A DNA stretch of 64,000 bases from Rhynchosporium graminicola (Eukaryota; Ascomycota; Leotiomycetes; Helotiales; Ploettnerulaceae), in NCBI GenBank assembly GCA_900074885.1, contig FJUW01000035.1, positions 558,001-622,000 on the forward strand, given 5' to 3'. Below the pieces are notes generated by a model that saw only the letters and a program-made list of their open reading frames with translations, ran no database searches and was not told where the DNA came from. This document shows positions 31,761 to 45,554 of this stretch, piece by piece. The number at the start of each line of letters is the position of its first letter. Position 1 is the first letter of the stretch. A program made the translations under genes and the position numbers.

Positions 31761-34700
31761 TAGATCTTATTTAGAGATAAGCTAATCTCTATTACTATAT
31801 ACCTTATACTCTAATTACTTATAAACCCGGCCTTAGGACTTAGTTAAACGAAATAATAAGAAGAATTATTAAAGAAGTATATAATTACTTCTTAATAGAA
31901 CTACTATACCTAGAGCTTACTACTACTAGAGAGTTCGATTAGTCAATCTTACTAGTTACTATAAATAATATTAAGATAAAAGCCCTTATTAATTCAAGAG
32001 CTATAGAACGCTTTATAAACCCGACTTTTATTAAGAAATAGAATATTCCTATTACTATTAACTTAATATTATATCGCTTTATCTTATTAAATAGAAAAAG
32101 CGCCGGATTAGATAGATAGGTCCGTAGAAAGATAAAAGGAATAAAGATAGTTATTAATAGATATAAAGAAACGCTTTACTTTAATATTATATTTACTAGA
32201 TAATATAATATCGTATTAGAAATATTATAACTATATAACTATAATCCTAGTATAAACTAAGTAACTAAGAGAGTTATATTTAGTAACTATAAATATAAAC
32301 ATAATTAACTAGCTAATAGAAAAGAGGCTAGCGCTACCTCCTTAATAAAAACGCTAATAGACTCTAGTTAGTTAAGTTAAGTTTCTAGTTAGATAGAACT
32401 TAAGAATTATCTTAGTTAGATAGATAATATTCAGGAATAGTTACTTAAACTATATAAGAAGTTCTCGAAACTATTCGAGGATCCGCAGGATATAAGAGCT
32501 CTACTTAAGTATAAACCTTAAGATTATAAAATAAACTTTTTTAAAGATAGATTTATACTTATCGTAGAGAAAATTTACTATTAAAACTATAATACTATAA
32601 GGATACTTAAGGAGTATTAGAAATTAGATATAAAGAAAAAATAGATTCGGAAGTCTAAATTACCTTATATTATTAATATACTAATAGTTAAGAAAGTAGG
32701 AGATCCTAAGAGAAGATTATATAGAGACTATTATATAATTAATAGTAGAACTATAAGAGATATATATCTTTTACTAAACGCGTAATACTTATAGGATAAG
32801 CTCGCTAAAGTAAAGATATATACTAAATTAGACTAATAGAATATATTTAATTTAATCCGAATTAAGAAAGAATACGAATAGAAAACCGCTTTCGTCTTAC
32901 CTTAAGGGCTATAGGAATATATAGTAATACTATTCGGCTTAACTAATACCTTAGCTATATATTAAAAGCAGAATAATAATATTCTTAAGGACTTTATTAG
33001 GAAATTCGCTATATACTACCTAGATAATATCTTAGTATACTTAGAGACTATCGAGGTATACTAAGACTATATTAACTAAGTTATAGAAGTATTATATAAA
33101 GTAGATTCTAGACTAAAGATATCGAAATATAAATTCTTAATTAAGAAAGTTACTTTTCTAAAGTATATTATTTACTAAGGAGAGATAAGTATTAATCCGG
33201 AGAAAATTAGAGCTATAAAGAAATAGGAATCGCTAAAGAATATTAAGGATATATAGTTATAATTAGGTTTTACTAACTTTTAATAATAGTTTATTAAAAA
33301 CTATTCTAAAATTACTAAACTACTTATAAGCTTAATAAGGAAAAGCGTTTCTTTTATATAAACTAGCTAGTATAAAGAAGCTTTTCAGAGAATTAAGAAA
33401 GAATTTATAAGAGAACTAATCTTATATAGTTTCAACGAAAAGAAGAAAAGTATAATAGAAACAGATACCTCTAATACTTATACTAGCGTAATATACCTAT
33501 AGTAAGATAATAAAAGATAATTATACTTAGTTACTTACTTTTTAGAGAAAATATCTCTAGCTAAATAGAATTATAATATCTATAAGAAAGAACTTATAGC
33601 GATTATTAAAGCACTTAAATACTAGAAAATATACTTATAAGGAGCTAAGTTCCTAGTTATTATCTATACTAAATATATAAATCTTCGAACCTTTATAACT
33701 ATTAAAGTCTTAGATAATCGTTAATTAGCCTAATAGTCTAAGGAACTCGCCTCTTTTAACTAAATTATTAAGTATATATAAGGAAAAGATAATACGCGAG
33801 TAGATACTCTAAGTAGATTACTAAGTTATAAGGATAATAAGATCTATAATAAGACTACTTTACTTAAATAGCTAGATAATAAAGATATAATTACTAATAT
33901 CTAAGAAGCTATTATAATTAAGTAAGAAATTAAGAGACCTTAGTATAACGCCTTAAAGGAAGCTTAGAAGAAAAATAGATTATCCCTAGATAAGACTAAG
34001 GAACTTATTATAAGAAATATAATTAAGAATAGTATTATATAAGTTAATAGGAAAATTTAGCTTCCGCTAAGCTTAGTAGAAGTATATATTAAAGAATAAT
34101 ACGAGCTTCCCGCGTATAGATACTAAAGGATACGAAGAATATATCTAAGGATTTTAAGAAACTACTAGTCGGAAGGACTCTACTAAGTAGTTAAAAAAGT
34201 ACTAGCTAATTATAATACCTATACTAGGAATAAGTCTTCTTAATATATACCTTATAAGTAGATAATTATAGTACTAATACTATTAATATCTTAGAAATTA
34301 CTATTATAGGACTTTATAAAGCTATTACTGCTATCGATAGACTTAGTTATAAGAGTTAGCTATAATATAATGCTTATTATTATAAAAAGACTTACTAAGT
34401 ATATAATCTTAATATTAGTCTTATCTACTCTTATAGCTAAATACATAGTATAAGTATACCTTAAGAAAGTAATCTCTAAGTATAAAGTACCCGAAGAAAT
34501 CATATCAGATCGAGATAAATTATTTATATTAAAGTTCTAAAATACTTTAATAGAGTTCCTAGGAACTAAACGAAAACTATTAATAGCTTTCTATCCTTAG
34601 ACTAATAAAGGAAATAAAAGAATAAACTAAATACTTAAAGTATACTTATATTACTATATTAACTATTAATAAAATGATTAGATAGAACTACTACTACTAG

Positions 34701-34779
34701 TAGAGTTTATATATAATAGCTCGACTATAGAAATAATAAAGATTATATTATTCTTTACGAATTATAATTATAAACCTAT
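31760..34779 (+). pseudogene. pol relic of G(+): protease, RT, RNase H, integrase (5' part)
   Basis: The protease region begins near 31975 (ALINSRAIERFINPTF, the usual DSGA reading NSRA after RIP). RT at about 32600-33250: KKVGDPKRRLYRDYY near 32690, FVLPQGLQEYIVILFGLTN near 32890, and YYLDNILVYLETIE near 33015. RNase H about 33430-33800. Integrase from about 34080 with RDKLFILKF near 34510 and EFLGTKRKLLIAFYPQTNKG near 34550. It stops at 34779 because of A(-). Former Gln/Trp codons are stops throughout. Confidence 0.88.
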
Positions 34780-35022
34780 TATGACGCTTGCTCTAGGAAG
34801 GTCTCACTCACTACCTAATAGGTAAGACCTCATATTATATGGAATATGAAGTAGTAAGAATTAACTTAGAATCTATAACTAAGGAGTAAAGGAGTAGAGA
34901 GAGAAAGGAAGTATATATATGAAAAGGGGCCCCCGAACTCTACTTATGTAATCTCGCTTAGCAGTAAGTGTTTCTACTAATAGGGAGAAACCTCTAAACC
35001 TCTAATCTGACTAGTCGTTATA
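34780..35022 (-). repeat. 3' LTR of A(-)
   Basis: 243 bp, TATGACGCTTGC to AGTCGTTATA on the plus strand. Partner of 57439-57681. Confidence 0.95.
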
Positions 35023-38000
35023 CTACCTCCCCCTCTGAAAAAAGCTCGCCCTCGAGCGTTAGTTTATCTCCTTATTACTATTAAAGTAATCGTAATTATC
35101 TAATCTATCGTAGAAAGCTTTTAGCTAATTAGGGAGCCTAGCAGGAGGACCTGCTTATATCGAGTTATCGAGGTGGAACTACTAAAGCTTTACAGGAGCG
35201 TACTTAATATCTGAAGTATTATACTATATGAGATCGATATCTTAATTTAACTAGGAGACGCGGTAAGAGAGGTTATTACGCTACTTATAGTAAGTAAGTA
35301 TATCTTCGATTTCCTATTTATTATTACTAGTGATATTAATAAGTAGTAGTAATAATAAGGTTTATCTTAGTAAAGGATCGTTTAGATACTTTCGTAGTTT
35401 AGTAATAGGGAAGACGTTATATACTTTTATATTAGTAAGAAGCTCTAAATAGTAAGAGCTTCTAACTTTTTTAATTATATAGAAAGGTCTATTAGTTAGA
35501 AAGTCGAGTTTTTTACTAGGTCGAGTGCTTATAAAGTAGCGTATATCTAGCTAAATAAGGTCGTCTATAGTAAAGTCGACTTTATAGCGTAAGTGATTAT
35601 AAGATCGGGATATCTTAGCTTATATACGTAAGAGGCTTAATTAAGTAGTAATCTAAGCGTTATGCAGACGATTAGCATAATCTAGAGCTTACTAAGTATT
35701 TAATTTATTAGTAAGTATAATAGAGTCGAGTAAGTCTTTCTAATTCTAATTAACGCGGGGTATATATCTATAAATAACTTTAAAGGGTAAGAGACCTCTA
35801 AGGGAGTTATAAGGGAGGGTTATCTAAGCGTAGTTTATAATAAGTAAGAATTCCGACTAGTTATCTTAATAGTAAGAGATAAAAGGTTATAATCTATATT
35901 AGAGATATTAGTTATAGATCTCTATTTAGCTATCTGTTTATAAGTAGTCTACTGCAGAAAGTTATCTTTTAGTGCTAAGAATCGTAATAATTATAATCTA
36001 AAAGCGAGAAACGAATTAAGGTCCTTTATTAGAGGTAATTATTAGTAAAGCTCCGAAATAGTAGTAGATATAGTATAAGTAGAGCTTTATAAGGTTATGC
36101 GTATTAGAGGTCTTACGATATAGAATACTAATTACTTATTTACTAAAACGATCTATAAATACGAGAACGTTATTATAATTATATTTATTATAATTAAAGC
36201 TATAATAATCGATTATAATATGCTCCTATAAGCGTGATAATACTAATAAGGGCTATAGGAGTCCGGGCTTCTTATCTTATAGCACTTGAATTCGTTAGTA
36301 AGTATAGTAGTTATAGTAATACTAGTTAATAGTTAAAGCGATCCTATACTAGTAGTATTATAATAATAGAAGTTATAAGGTCTTCTTTATACTTAGATAA
36401 GTAGTTTCTAATCGATCATATACTTCGCATATAAATAGCGTGCGAAAGTATAAAATATTAAGTATAATTAATCTTCTTTCGTAGAGTAGAAAGTCTTTTT
36501 CTATAGTTAGTTTTCTAGGAGTAGCGGAAAGAGCTTATTTCTATAGTGCTTAGAGTAATAGCATAGTACGATTAGTATCGAGTACTTATTATATTATAGA
36601 GAAAACTAGCGATAAGTCAGCGACTTCTAAGGCATTAATAAGTTTAAAGCTATCTATAGAGTTAGAACTATTCCGGAGGTTACTCGTAAATAGTATTAGA
36701 TCGATTTAGTCTTCGCGTAGTAGTTATTATAAATATTAAGCTCTCTTAGTATTATTTTAATTATCTAATTTATCTGTTCTATAAGAGAGAGTATTAGCAA
36801 GTAGATTATACTTCCTAGGTCGATAAGTAATTATAAAGTTATAATCTGTAAGTAGCTTTACTTATTATACTTATTATATATTTAACTACTTAGAGGTTAT
36901 AAAATACTTAAGAGCTTTATAGTTAATAATAACGCGGATCTAATATAGTATACTTATAAGTTCAGATCTCTAGTTACTAAAAGATCATATAATTACGAGT
37001 ATTTCCTTGTTATAGATAGCGTAATTAAGCTCAGCTAGTAGTATAGTCTTAGAGAAGTAAGCTACTAGGAACTAGTCTTTATTATACTATTACGATAGTA
37101 CGCTTACTATTACTCTATTACTAGTATCTATTTCGATTATATAAGGTAGATCTTACTAATAGTAATAGAGAAGTAGTACTAAAATAAGAGCGTACTTTAG
37201 GTAATTAAAAGTATCTTTATACTCTCTAGCGAACTGAAATAATATATTATTTTTAGTAAGTTATATAAGAGGTTTTATAATTATTCTATAGTTTTTAATA
37301 AATCGCTAATAGAAGTTATAAAAACCTAAGAATAATTATATACCCTTAACTATAGTTAGGTAGTTCTAAGATCGTATAATATTAACCTTTTCAGGGTCTA
37401 CTTCGATTCTAGAAATAGAGATAATAAATCTAAGGTATTTAGTATAAGTAATATTAAATTTATACTTCTTAAGGTTAGCTTATAATATAGCGTCTTATAT
37501 AATATAGAAGTTATCTAAGTAGTTAAATAAGATATTATTTATATACTACTAGTATATCGCAGGGCCGTTAGTTAGATCGAATAGTAGTACCTTATATTTA
37601 TACGCTCTATAGCGGGTCCGGAAGGTCGTATACTCTTTAGAGGCTAGATCTATTTGAATTCGATAGAAAGCTTAGCGAATATTTAGTTTAGTAAAGACCT
37701 TAGCAGTAGAGATTCTAGCTAGCGTTTCGTCGATTAATAGCAGTAGGTATTAGTCCTTCCTCGTGAGGTTATTAAGTATACGAAAGTCTATATAGAACTA
37801 TAGACTTATATTAGCTTTCTTAACGAAAAGAATAGATATAGCGTATAGTACTTAAGAAGGTTTAATAAAACCTTTAGCTAAGTTATTAGTAATATACGCT
37901 TTTATTACCTTAAGTTCCTTAGCTAATATCTTATATAAGAGGGAGTATTTAAGGCTCTTTTCGGCCCTTTCCTTAAGCTTAATTCAGTAATCATATGAAT

Positions 38001-38975
38001 AATAAGAAGAGAGAATATCGCTAGCTTCCTTAGAGAAGACGTATACATATTAGCTATACTCATAAGGAATCCGTAGTTCTAAATCTAATTCGCTTAAGCT
38101 AATAGTAAATTATTAAGCAGTTTTATAGCGTTCTATAAGGTAAATAGTTAAAGATATAATAGTAGTATTATATTACTAATCTGCGATTTAGTTATTAAGA
38201 AGCTTATCTATCTCGTAGAGAGTAATAGAGAAGATCTTATTATTAGAAGACTTCTAGCGTTTATATAAGAGATAGAAAGCTAAGCTACTAATTATATAAA
38301 TCTCTAGCGTAAGAGGCTCTCAGAGAGGTAGGGCTACGAGAGAGGGTAATCTTTATCGCTATTAGCGCTTCTATAGTAGTATTATAGCTATATTAGTACG
38401 TAGATCAGCTTCAGTTAATCTATAATATAGTCTTACGAGTAGTTTTAACTATTAATCTATCGTATGAATTATATAAGCGTAATCTTATATATAGGTTTTT
38501 AATATAGAGACTTCTATTTCAGTCTGAATTAGAGATTTACGCGGGATATAAGTAGTAATATTACTAAATTATATATACTTCGGGCGTATATTAATAGCTT
38601 TTCTAATATATAAAGACTTATCTCTATTACTCTTTTCTTATTCTTCAGATAATAAAGACTTAAGCTTAGTATATCTATAGGAAGTAATAGAAACGCTAGG
38701 GAAATAGTTCTCCTTAAGCAGTAGTAATAGAGGAGAGTTTATTACCTATAGTATACTCTTTAAGGGAGAGTTTTAGATATTCTTATATCTATAAGTCTCT
38801 TTAGAAGTACGTTTCCGAGCTTTTAGTAGTAGTTATTTAATAATAGATATAGAGTTAGTAACTGCTTAAATATTAATAAGAGAGCTAGCTGCGTTTCGCT
38901 ATATCTTATACGCTTCCTAGAACTAATTAAGGCGTCTGTCTTGTTCTTTAGTATCATGTTAATAGCGCTAGTAGA
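35023..38975 (-). pseudogene. pol relic of A(-): RT, RNase H, integrase
   Basis: Mirror of A(+) 41000-45280. On the minus strand, the reversed purine tract and the GCTCG/CGAGC hairpin (about 35023-35065) are followed by integrase (about 35650-36500), RNase H (about 36800-37250) and RT (about 37300-37950, with the YLD(D/N) region near 37520). At 38975 the reading is broken by A(+); protease and gag resume at 45560. Confidence 0.85.
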
Positions 38976-39210
38976 TATAACGACTGATCAGATTGAAGGT
39001 TTCCCTCTATTAGTGGAAACACTTACTACTAAGCGAGATTACCCGAGTAGAGTTTAGGGGCCCCTTTTCATGTATATACTTCCCTTCTCTCTCTACTTCT
39101 TCACTCCTTAGTTATAGATTCTTAGTTAATTCTTACTACTTCATATTCTATATAATATAAGGTCTTATCTATTAGGTAGTAAGTAAGACCTTTCTAGAGT
39201 AAGCGTTATA
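38976..39210 (+). repeat. 5' LTR of A(+)
   Basis: 235 bp, TATAACGACTGATCAG to GCGTTATA. Eight bases shorter than the LTRs of A(-). Confidence 0.95.
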
Positions 39211-39284
39211 TTATCTATAACTCTTTTACATACGTCTAGGAAAATAGTAAATATCTACTTATATTATACCTCTATACCTAAAGC

Positions 39285-40790
39285 TACTAAACGCAGGAGA
39301 CTACGCTATATAGAGAAAGCCTATACTAAGTATAAACTTGAAGAATAGCACCTAAATAGAAGTAACCTAAGTCCGATAAATCGATAACCGGTTCTCTAAC
39401 TCCCTTTACTTCTACTTATTCTTCGGCGACTCGTAATACTCGCTATAATCTACCCCTCTCTATAGTAGAGAGTGCTCGCGATAACGCCTTATCCGAGTTA
39501 AGCTCTCTAACTCCTATTATAATTAACGAACTTACTAAGTTACTAAACCTCCCTGATAATACCCCTATAGTAATAGTAACTATAAGTAACTTATAGGAAG
39601 ATCGTGCTTATTAGCTATAAGAGGCAGAAAGAAAGCTCGCGAAGGAAATATAATTAAAGAAGGATATAGCAGATTAATTACGATAATTATAAACTGAACT
39701 GCGTGAGGTACGCTAAATAATAGCTACTTGTACTACTAAATCTATATCTTTCGATAATCCTTACTCGCTAACTCCTCTACTATTAATTAAAGAAAACTCT
39801 CGTAGAGAACGCTCTATAAGTGGAATTTCTTTTATATCTTACGCTACTTATATTAAGAAGATTCCGAACTTTCTAAATAGACTCTCTAATAGAATTAACT
39901 ACTCTCTAAAACTCTGAGAAGTATAAATACGTAACGCTCTCCGGCGCTACTCTAGCTACTTCCTTAATAAAGATCACTATAAAGATTAGTTACTTAATTA
40001 AACAGAAGGAATAGCTAGAACTTACCTAGAACTCTCGTTCTTAGAACTAGAATATAATAAGGAAAGTAATATAATCGATTCACTTAATATAATCACTTAA
40101 CTTGTCTTCTTCTTATCGAATCTATATGACTAATAAACTATAAGAGCTAGCTACTTAGCGCTAAGGATAGATTATAAGCAGACTTTCTAGACGTTCTACT
40201 ACGAGTTCCGTATGCTAGCTCGTAAAGCTAGTATGAATAATTAATCGACTCTGAAAATAGACTTATAAGAGAAGCTACTTATATAGCTTCGGAAATAGCT
40301 CTTCTAATAGTACTGAACGTTAAGAACACTAGAAGAATATATTAAGGCTATATAAGCTGAAGATTAAAGTTAATTTATCGAAAAGACCTACTACTCCGAG
40401 TCTTCGGCTAAAGCTAGCGCGACTCAGGAACGCCCTATTAATACCTCCTCCCAGCGCTATAGTACTAACTCTTCTTCTCATCCGCAACTAGGCCTTCTTA
40501 CTCCTGAGAATACTAGTATAACTGGTAATTAAACCTCTACGAGTCGTATACTATAGTAAATGCGAAGCGATACTCCGCGAGCTCTATCGCTAGCGAATAC
40601 TCCTCGTCACTTTATGCCTACCTCGTACCTACGCTTATTATTAGCTCGACCTAATACTCCGTATTATATTAACGCGATTAATACTAATAATAATATTAAT
40701 AGCGAGTTAGAAGATAATAATAACGAAGATACGTATAATAATACTTAGGAGTATATTAAACCTCCGCTAGTAAAAGACTACGCCTAAGGA
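39285..40790 (+). pseudogene. gag relic of A(+)
   Basis: Plus-strand frame from about 39285 (reading KATKRRRLRYIEKAYTKYK) to about 40790. A 62-codon piece at 40560-40748 is still open; it is Asn/Glu-rich at its end (INTNNNINSELEDNNNEDTY), a low-complexity C-terminal gag tail. No clear zinc knuckle was seen. The same region on the minus strand is found at 56048-57438 and 45560-46762. Confidence 0.65.
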
Positions 40791-40879
40791 AAGACTTCTT
40801 CTTAGGTAGTATACGAGATATGCGATATCTTAACCTTACGAAGCTTCTTAGTAATTAACTATTTATTACGCGTACTACT

Positions 40880-43800
40880 CTTACTAAGAATAGACTTTCG
40901 TATAAGCTACTTATACTTCTTAATTCTAGAGCTAATAGATACTATTTTATTAATTATTCTTTTCTCAAATCTCTTTCCTTCTTTCTAAAACCTTTAATTC
41001 ACCCTCTACTAAGCGTAATCCCTATTAAAGGTTTTAATAGCGTTAATAGTAGTATGATTAGTTACTATATAATACTTAACTTAATAGTAGATCGCCGCGT
41101 TCAAGTATTTACTCCCTTTCTTATTACTACTCTCGGAAACTATAGTATTATACTCGGAAGGACTTAGCTTTCAGAATATCAAGTACTCTTGGATACCTCT
41201 AAACAATAGATCATTTAGCTACTATATACTCCTCCTAGTAACGTTTATAGCTCTCCGATCGAAATTAAGGACTTACGTAAATACCGTATCTATTAGCGCT
41301 ATTAATACGACGCTAACGAACGAGATAGACGCCTCGATCAGTTCTGGGAAGCGTACGAGATATAGCGAAACATAGCTAGCTCTCCTATTAATATTTAAGC
41401 AGTTACTAACTCTATATCTATTATTAAATAACTACTACTAAACGCTCGGAAACGCATTTCTAGAGAGACTTATAGCTATAAGAATATCTAAAACTCTCCC
41501 CTAGAGAGTATATTATAGGTAATAAACCCTCCGCTATCGCTACCGCTTAAGGAGAACTGTTTCCCTAGTGTTCCTATTACTTCCTATAGATATACTAAGC
41601 TTAAGTTTTTATTATCTGAAGAATAAGAAAAGAGTAATAGAGATAAGTCTTTATATATTAGAAAAGCTACTAATACACGCCCGAAGTATATATAATTTAG
41701 TAATATTACTACTTACGTCTCGCGTTAATCTCTACTTTAACTCTAACTAGAAGTCTCTATATTAAAGACTTACGTATAAGATTACGCTTATATAATCTAT
41801 ATAATAGAATAATAGTTAAAACTACTCGTAAGACTATATTATAAATTAATAGAAGCTAATCTATATACTAATATAGCTATAATACTACTATAGAAGCGCT
41901 AATAGCGATAAAGATTACCCTCTCTCGTAGCCCTACCTCTCTGAGAGCCTCTTACGCTAGAGATTTATATAATTAGTAGCTTAGCTTTCTATCTCTTATA
42001 TAAACGCTAGAAGTCTTCTAATAATAAGATCTTCTCTATTACTCTCTACGAGATAGATAAGCTTCTTAATAACTAAATCGCAGATTAGTAATATAATACT
42101 ACTATTATATCTTTAACTATTAACCTTATAGAACGCTATAAAACTGCTTAATAATTTACTATTAGCTTAAGCGAATTAGATTCAGAACTACGGATTCCTT
42201 ACGAGTATAGCTAATAAGTATACGTCTTCTCTAAGGAAGCTAGCGATATTCTCTCTTCTTATTATTCATATGATTACTGAATTAAGCTTAAGGAAAGGGC
42301 CGAAAAGAGCCTTAAATACTCCCTCTTATATAAGATATTAGCTAAGGAACTTAAGGTAAAAAAAGCGTATATTACTAATAACTTAGCTAAAGGTTTTATT
42401 AAACCTTCTTAAGTACTATACGCTATATCTATTCTTTTCGTTAAGAAAGCTAATAAAAGTCTATAGTTCTATATAGACTTTCGTATACTTAATAACCTCA
42501 CGAGGAAGGACTAATACCTACTGCTATTAATCGACGAAACGCTAGCTAGAATCTCTACTACTAAGGTCTTCACTAAACTAAATATTCGCTAAGCTTTCTA
42601 TCGAATTCAAATAGATCTAGCCTCTAAAGAGTATACGACCTTCCGGACCTGCTATAGAGCGTATAAATATAAGGTACTACTATTCGGTCTAACTAACGGC
42701 CCTGCGATATACTAGCGGTATATGAATAATATCTTATTCGATTACCTAGACGACTTCTATATAGTATATTTAGATAATATTCTAATTTACTCTAATGATC
42801 TACTATAGTATTAATTATATATATATAAAGTACTATAACGATTGCAAGACGATAGATTATAAGCCGACCTTAAGAAGTATAAATTTAATATCACTCGTAC
42901 TAAATACCTTAGATTTATTATCTCTACTTCTGGAATCGAGATAGACCCTGAAAAGGTTAATATCATATGATCTTAGAACTACTTAACTATAGTTAAAAGC
43001 ATATAATTATTCTTAGGTTTTTATAACTTCTATTAGCGATTTATTAAAGACTATAGAATAATTATAAAACTTCTTATATAACTTACTAAAAACAATATAT
43101 TATTTCAGTTCGCTAGAGAGTATAAAGATACTTTTAATTACCTAAAGTACGCTCTTATTTTAGTACTACTTCTCTATTACTATTAGTAAGATCTACCTTA
43201 TATAATCGAAATAGATACTAGTAATAGAGTAATAGTAAGCGTACTATCGTAATAGTATAATAAAGACTAGTTCCTAGTAGCCTACTTCTCTAAGACTATA
43301 CTACTAGCTGAGCTCAATTACGCTATCTATAATAAGGAAATACTTATAATTATATAATCTTTTAGTAACTAGAGATCTGAACTCGTAAGCGTACTATATT
43401 AGATCCGCGTTATTACTAACTATAAAGCTCTTAAGTACTTTATAACCTCTAAGTAGTTAAATATATAATAAGCACGATAAGTAGAGCTACTCGCAGATTA
43501 TAACTTTATAATTACCTATCGACCTAAGAAATATAATCCACTTGCTAACGCTCTCTCTCGCAGAATAGATAAATTAGATAATTAAAATAACGCTAAGAAA
43601 GCCTAACGTTTAAAATAACTACTATACGAAGACTAAATCGACTTAGTACTACTTATAAGTAACCTTCGAAACGGTTCCGACTCTATAGATAGCTTTAAAC
43701 TTATTAACGCCTTAGAAGTCGCCGACCTATCGCTAGTTTTCTCTATAGTATAGTAAGTACTCGATACTAATCGTACTACGCTATTACTCTAAGTACTACG

Positions 43801-45280
43801 AAAATAAGCTCTCTCGACTACTCCTAGAAAACTAACTATAGAAAAAGATCTTTTATTCTACGAAAGAAGATTAATCGTACTTAACGTTTTATACTTTCGC
43901 ACGCTACTTATACGCGAAGTACACGATCGATTAGAAACTACTTATCTAAGTATAAAGAAGACCTTATAACTTCTATTATTATAGTACTACTAGTATAAGA
44001 TCGCTTTAACTATTAACTAGTATTACTATAACTACTATACTTACTAACGAATTCAAGTGCCACGAGATAAGAAGCCCGGACTCCTATAGCTCTTACTAGT
44101 ACTATTATACCTATAGGAGTATATTACAATCGATTACTATAGCTTTAATCGCGATAAATACAGTTATAGTAATATTCTCGTATTTATAGATTATTTCAGT
44201 AAATAAGTAATTAGTATTCCCTGCCGTAAGACCTCCGATACGTATAACCTTATAAAGCTCTACTTATACTATATCTATTACTATTTCAGAGCTCTACTAA
44301 TAATTACCTCTAATAGAGGACCTTAATTCGTTTCTCGCTTTTAGATTATAATTACTACGATTCTTAATACTAAAAGATAACTTTCTGCAGTAGACTACTT
44401 ATAAACAGATAGCTAAATAGAGATCTATAACTAATATCTCTAATATAGATTATAACTTTTTATCTCTTACTATTAAGATAACTAGTCGGAATTCTTATTT
44501 ATTATAGACTACGCCTAGATAACCCTCCCTTACGACTCTCTTAGAGGTCTCTTACTCTTTAAAGTCGTTTATAGATATATACCCCGCGTTAATTAGAATT
44601 AGAAAGACCTACCTAACTTTACTATACTTACTAATAAATTAAATACTTAGTAAGCTCTAGATTACGCTAATCGTCTATATAACGCTTAGATTACTACTTA
44701 ATTAAGCCTCTTACGTATATAAGCTAAGATATCCCGATCTTATAATTACTTACGCTATAAAGTCGACTTTACTATAGATAACCTTATTTAGCTAGATATA
44801 CGCTACTTTATAAGTACTCGACCTAGTAAAAAACTCGACTTTCTAACTAATAGACCTTTCTATATAGTTGAAAAAGTTAGAAGCTTTTACTATTTAGAGC
44901 TCCCTACTAGTATAAAGGTATATAATATCTTCCCTGCTACTAAACTACGAAAGTATCTAAATTATCCTTTACTAGGATAAACCTTACTACTACTACTACC
45001 TATTAATATCACTAGTAACGATAAATAGGAAATCGAAGAAATACTTACGTGCTATAAGTAGCGTAATAACCTCTTATACCGCGTCTCCTAGTTAAATCAA
45101 GATATCGATCTTATATAGTATAATACTTCAGATATTAAGTACGCTCCTATAAAGATTCAGTAGTTCTACCTCGATAACCCGATATAAGTAGGCCCCCTTA
45201 CTAAGCTCCCTAATTAGCTAAAAGCTTTCCACGATAGAATAGATAATTACGACTACCTTAATAGTAATAAGGAAATAAAC
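40880..45280 (+). pseudogene. pol relic of A(+): protease, RT, RNase H, integrase
   Basis: Protease about 40930-41200, with NRYYFINYSF and LGNYSIILGRTQLSEY (usually GxHDxILGxxWL). RT about 42340-42960: FVKKANKSL.FYIDFR.LN near 42440, KVLLFGLTNGPAIYQRYMNN near 42670, and LDDFYIVYLDNILIYSNDLL near 42750-42800, where the catalytic YLDD reads YLDN. RNase H about 43170-43560. Integrase about 43850-44650, with the zinc-binding start near 43910. After it the frame ends near 45280 without a chromodomain that I can recognise. Confidence 0.88.
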
Positions 45281-45284
45281 TAAC

Positions 45285-45319
45285 GCTCGAGGGCGAGCTT
45301 TTTTCGAAGGGGGGAGTAG
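45285..45319 (+). other. Hairpin and polypurine tract of A(+)
   Basis: GCTCG (45285-45289), loop AGGG, CGAGC (45294-45298), then a T-run and GAAGGGGGGAGTAG directly before the 3' LTR. Same stem as in element F. Confidence 0.75.
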
Positions 45320-45554
45320 TATAATAACTAGTCAGATTAGAGGTTTCCCCCTATTAGTAGAAACACTTACTACTAAGCGAGATTACCCGAGTAGAGTTTA
45401 GGGGCCCCTTTTCATATATATACTTCCCTTCTCTCTCTACTTCTTCACTCCTTAGTTATAGATTCTAAGTTAATTCTTACTACTTCATATTCTATATAAT
45501 ATGAGGTCTTACCTATTAGGTAGTGAGTGAGACCTTTCTAGAGCAAGCGTCATA
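45320..45554 (+). repeat. 3' LTR of A(+)
   Basis: 235 bp, TATAATAACTAGTCAG to GCGTCATA, followed by GTAGA. The last 52 bp are repeated at 47011-47062 as part of the tandem duplication. Confidence 0.95.

Larger units (their letters stand above)
28405..34779 (+). mobile_element. Family G Ty3/gypsy element, plus strand, 5' and central part (resumes at 57682)
   Basis: The LTR at 28405, then a short leader interrupted by element F (29037-30446), gag, protease, RT, RNase H and most of integrase. At 34779 it is broken by A(-). The target-site duplicate CCTAT (34775-34779 and 57682-57686) and comparison with the uninterrupted G(-) copy around 1650 show that integrase continues at 57687. Confidence 0.88.
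38976..45554 (+). mobile_element. A(+): complete family A Ty3/gypsy element, plus strand
   Basis: 6579 bp, two 235-bp LTRs, target-site duplicate GTAGA (38971-38975 and 45555-45559). It is inserted in A(-), another copy of the same family in the opposite orientation, so the region forms a long imperfect inverted repeat. gag and pol are complete in extent but full of RIP stops. Confidence 0.93.

Noticed and set aside
41568..41750. 60-codon plus-strand frame in A(+)
   Set aside because: A neighbouring frame carries the pol reading through this stretch; this one is a shadow.
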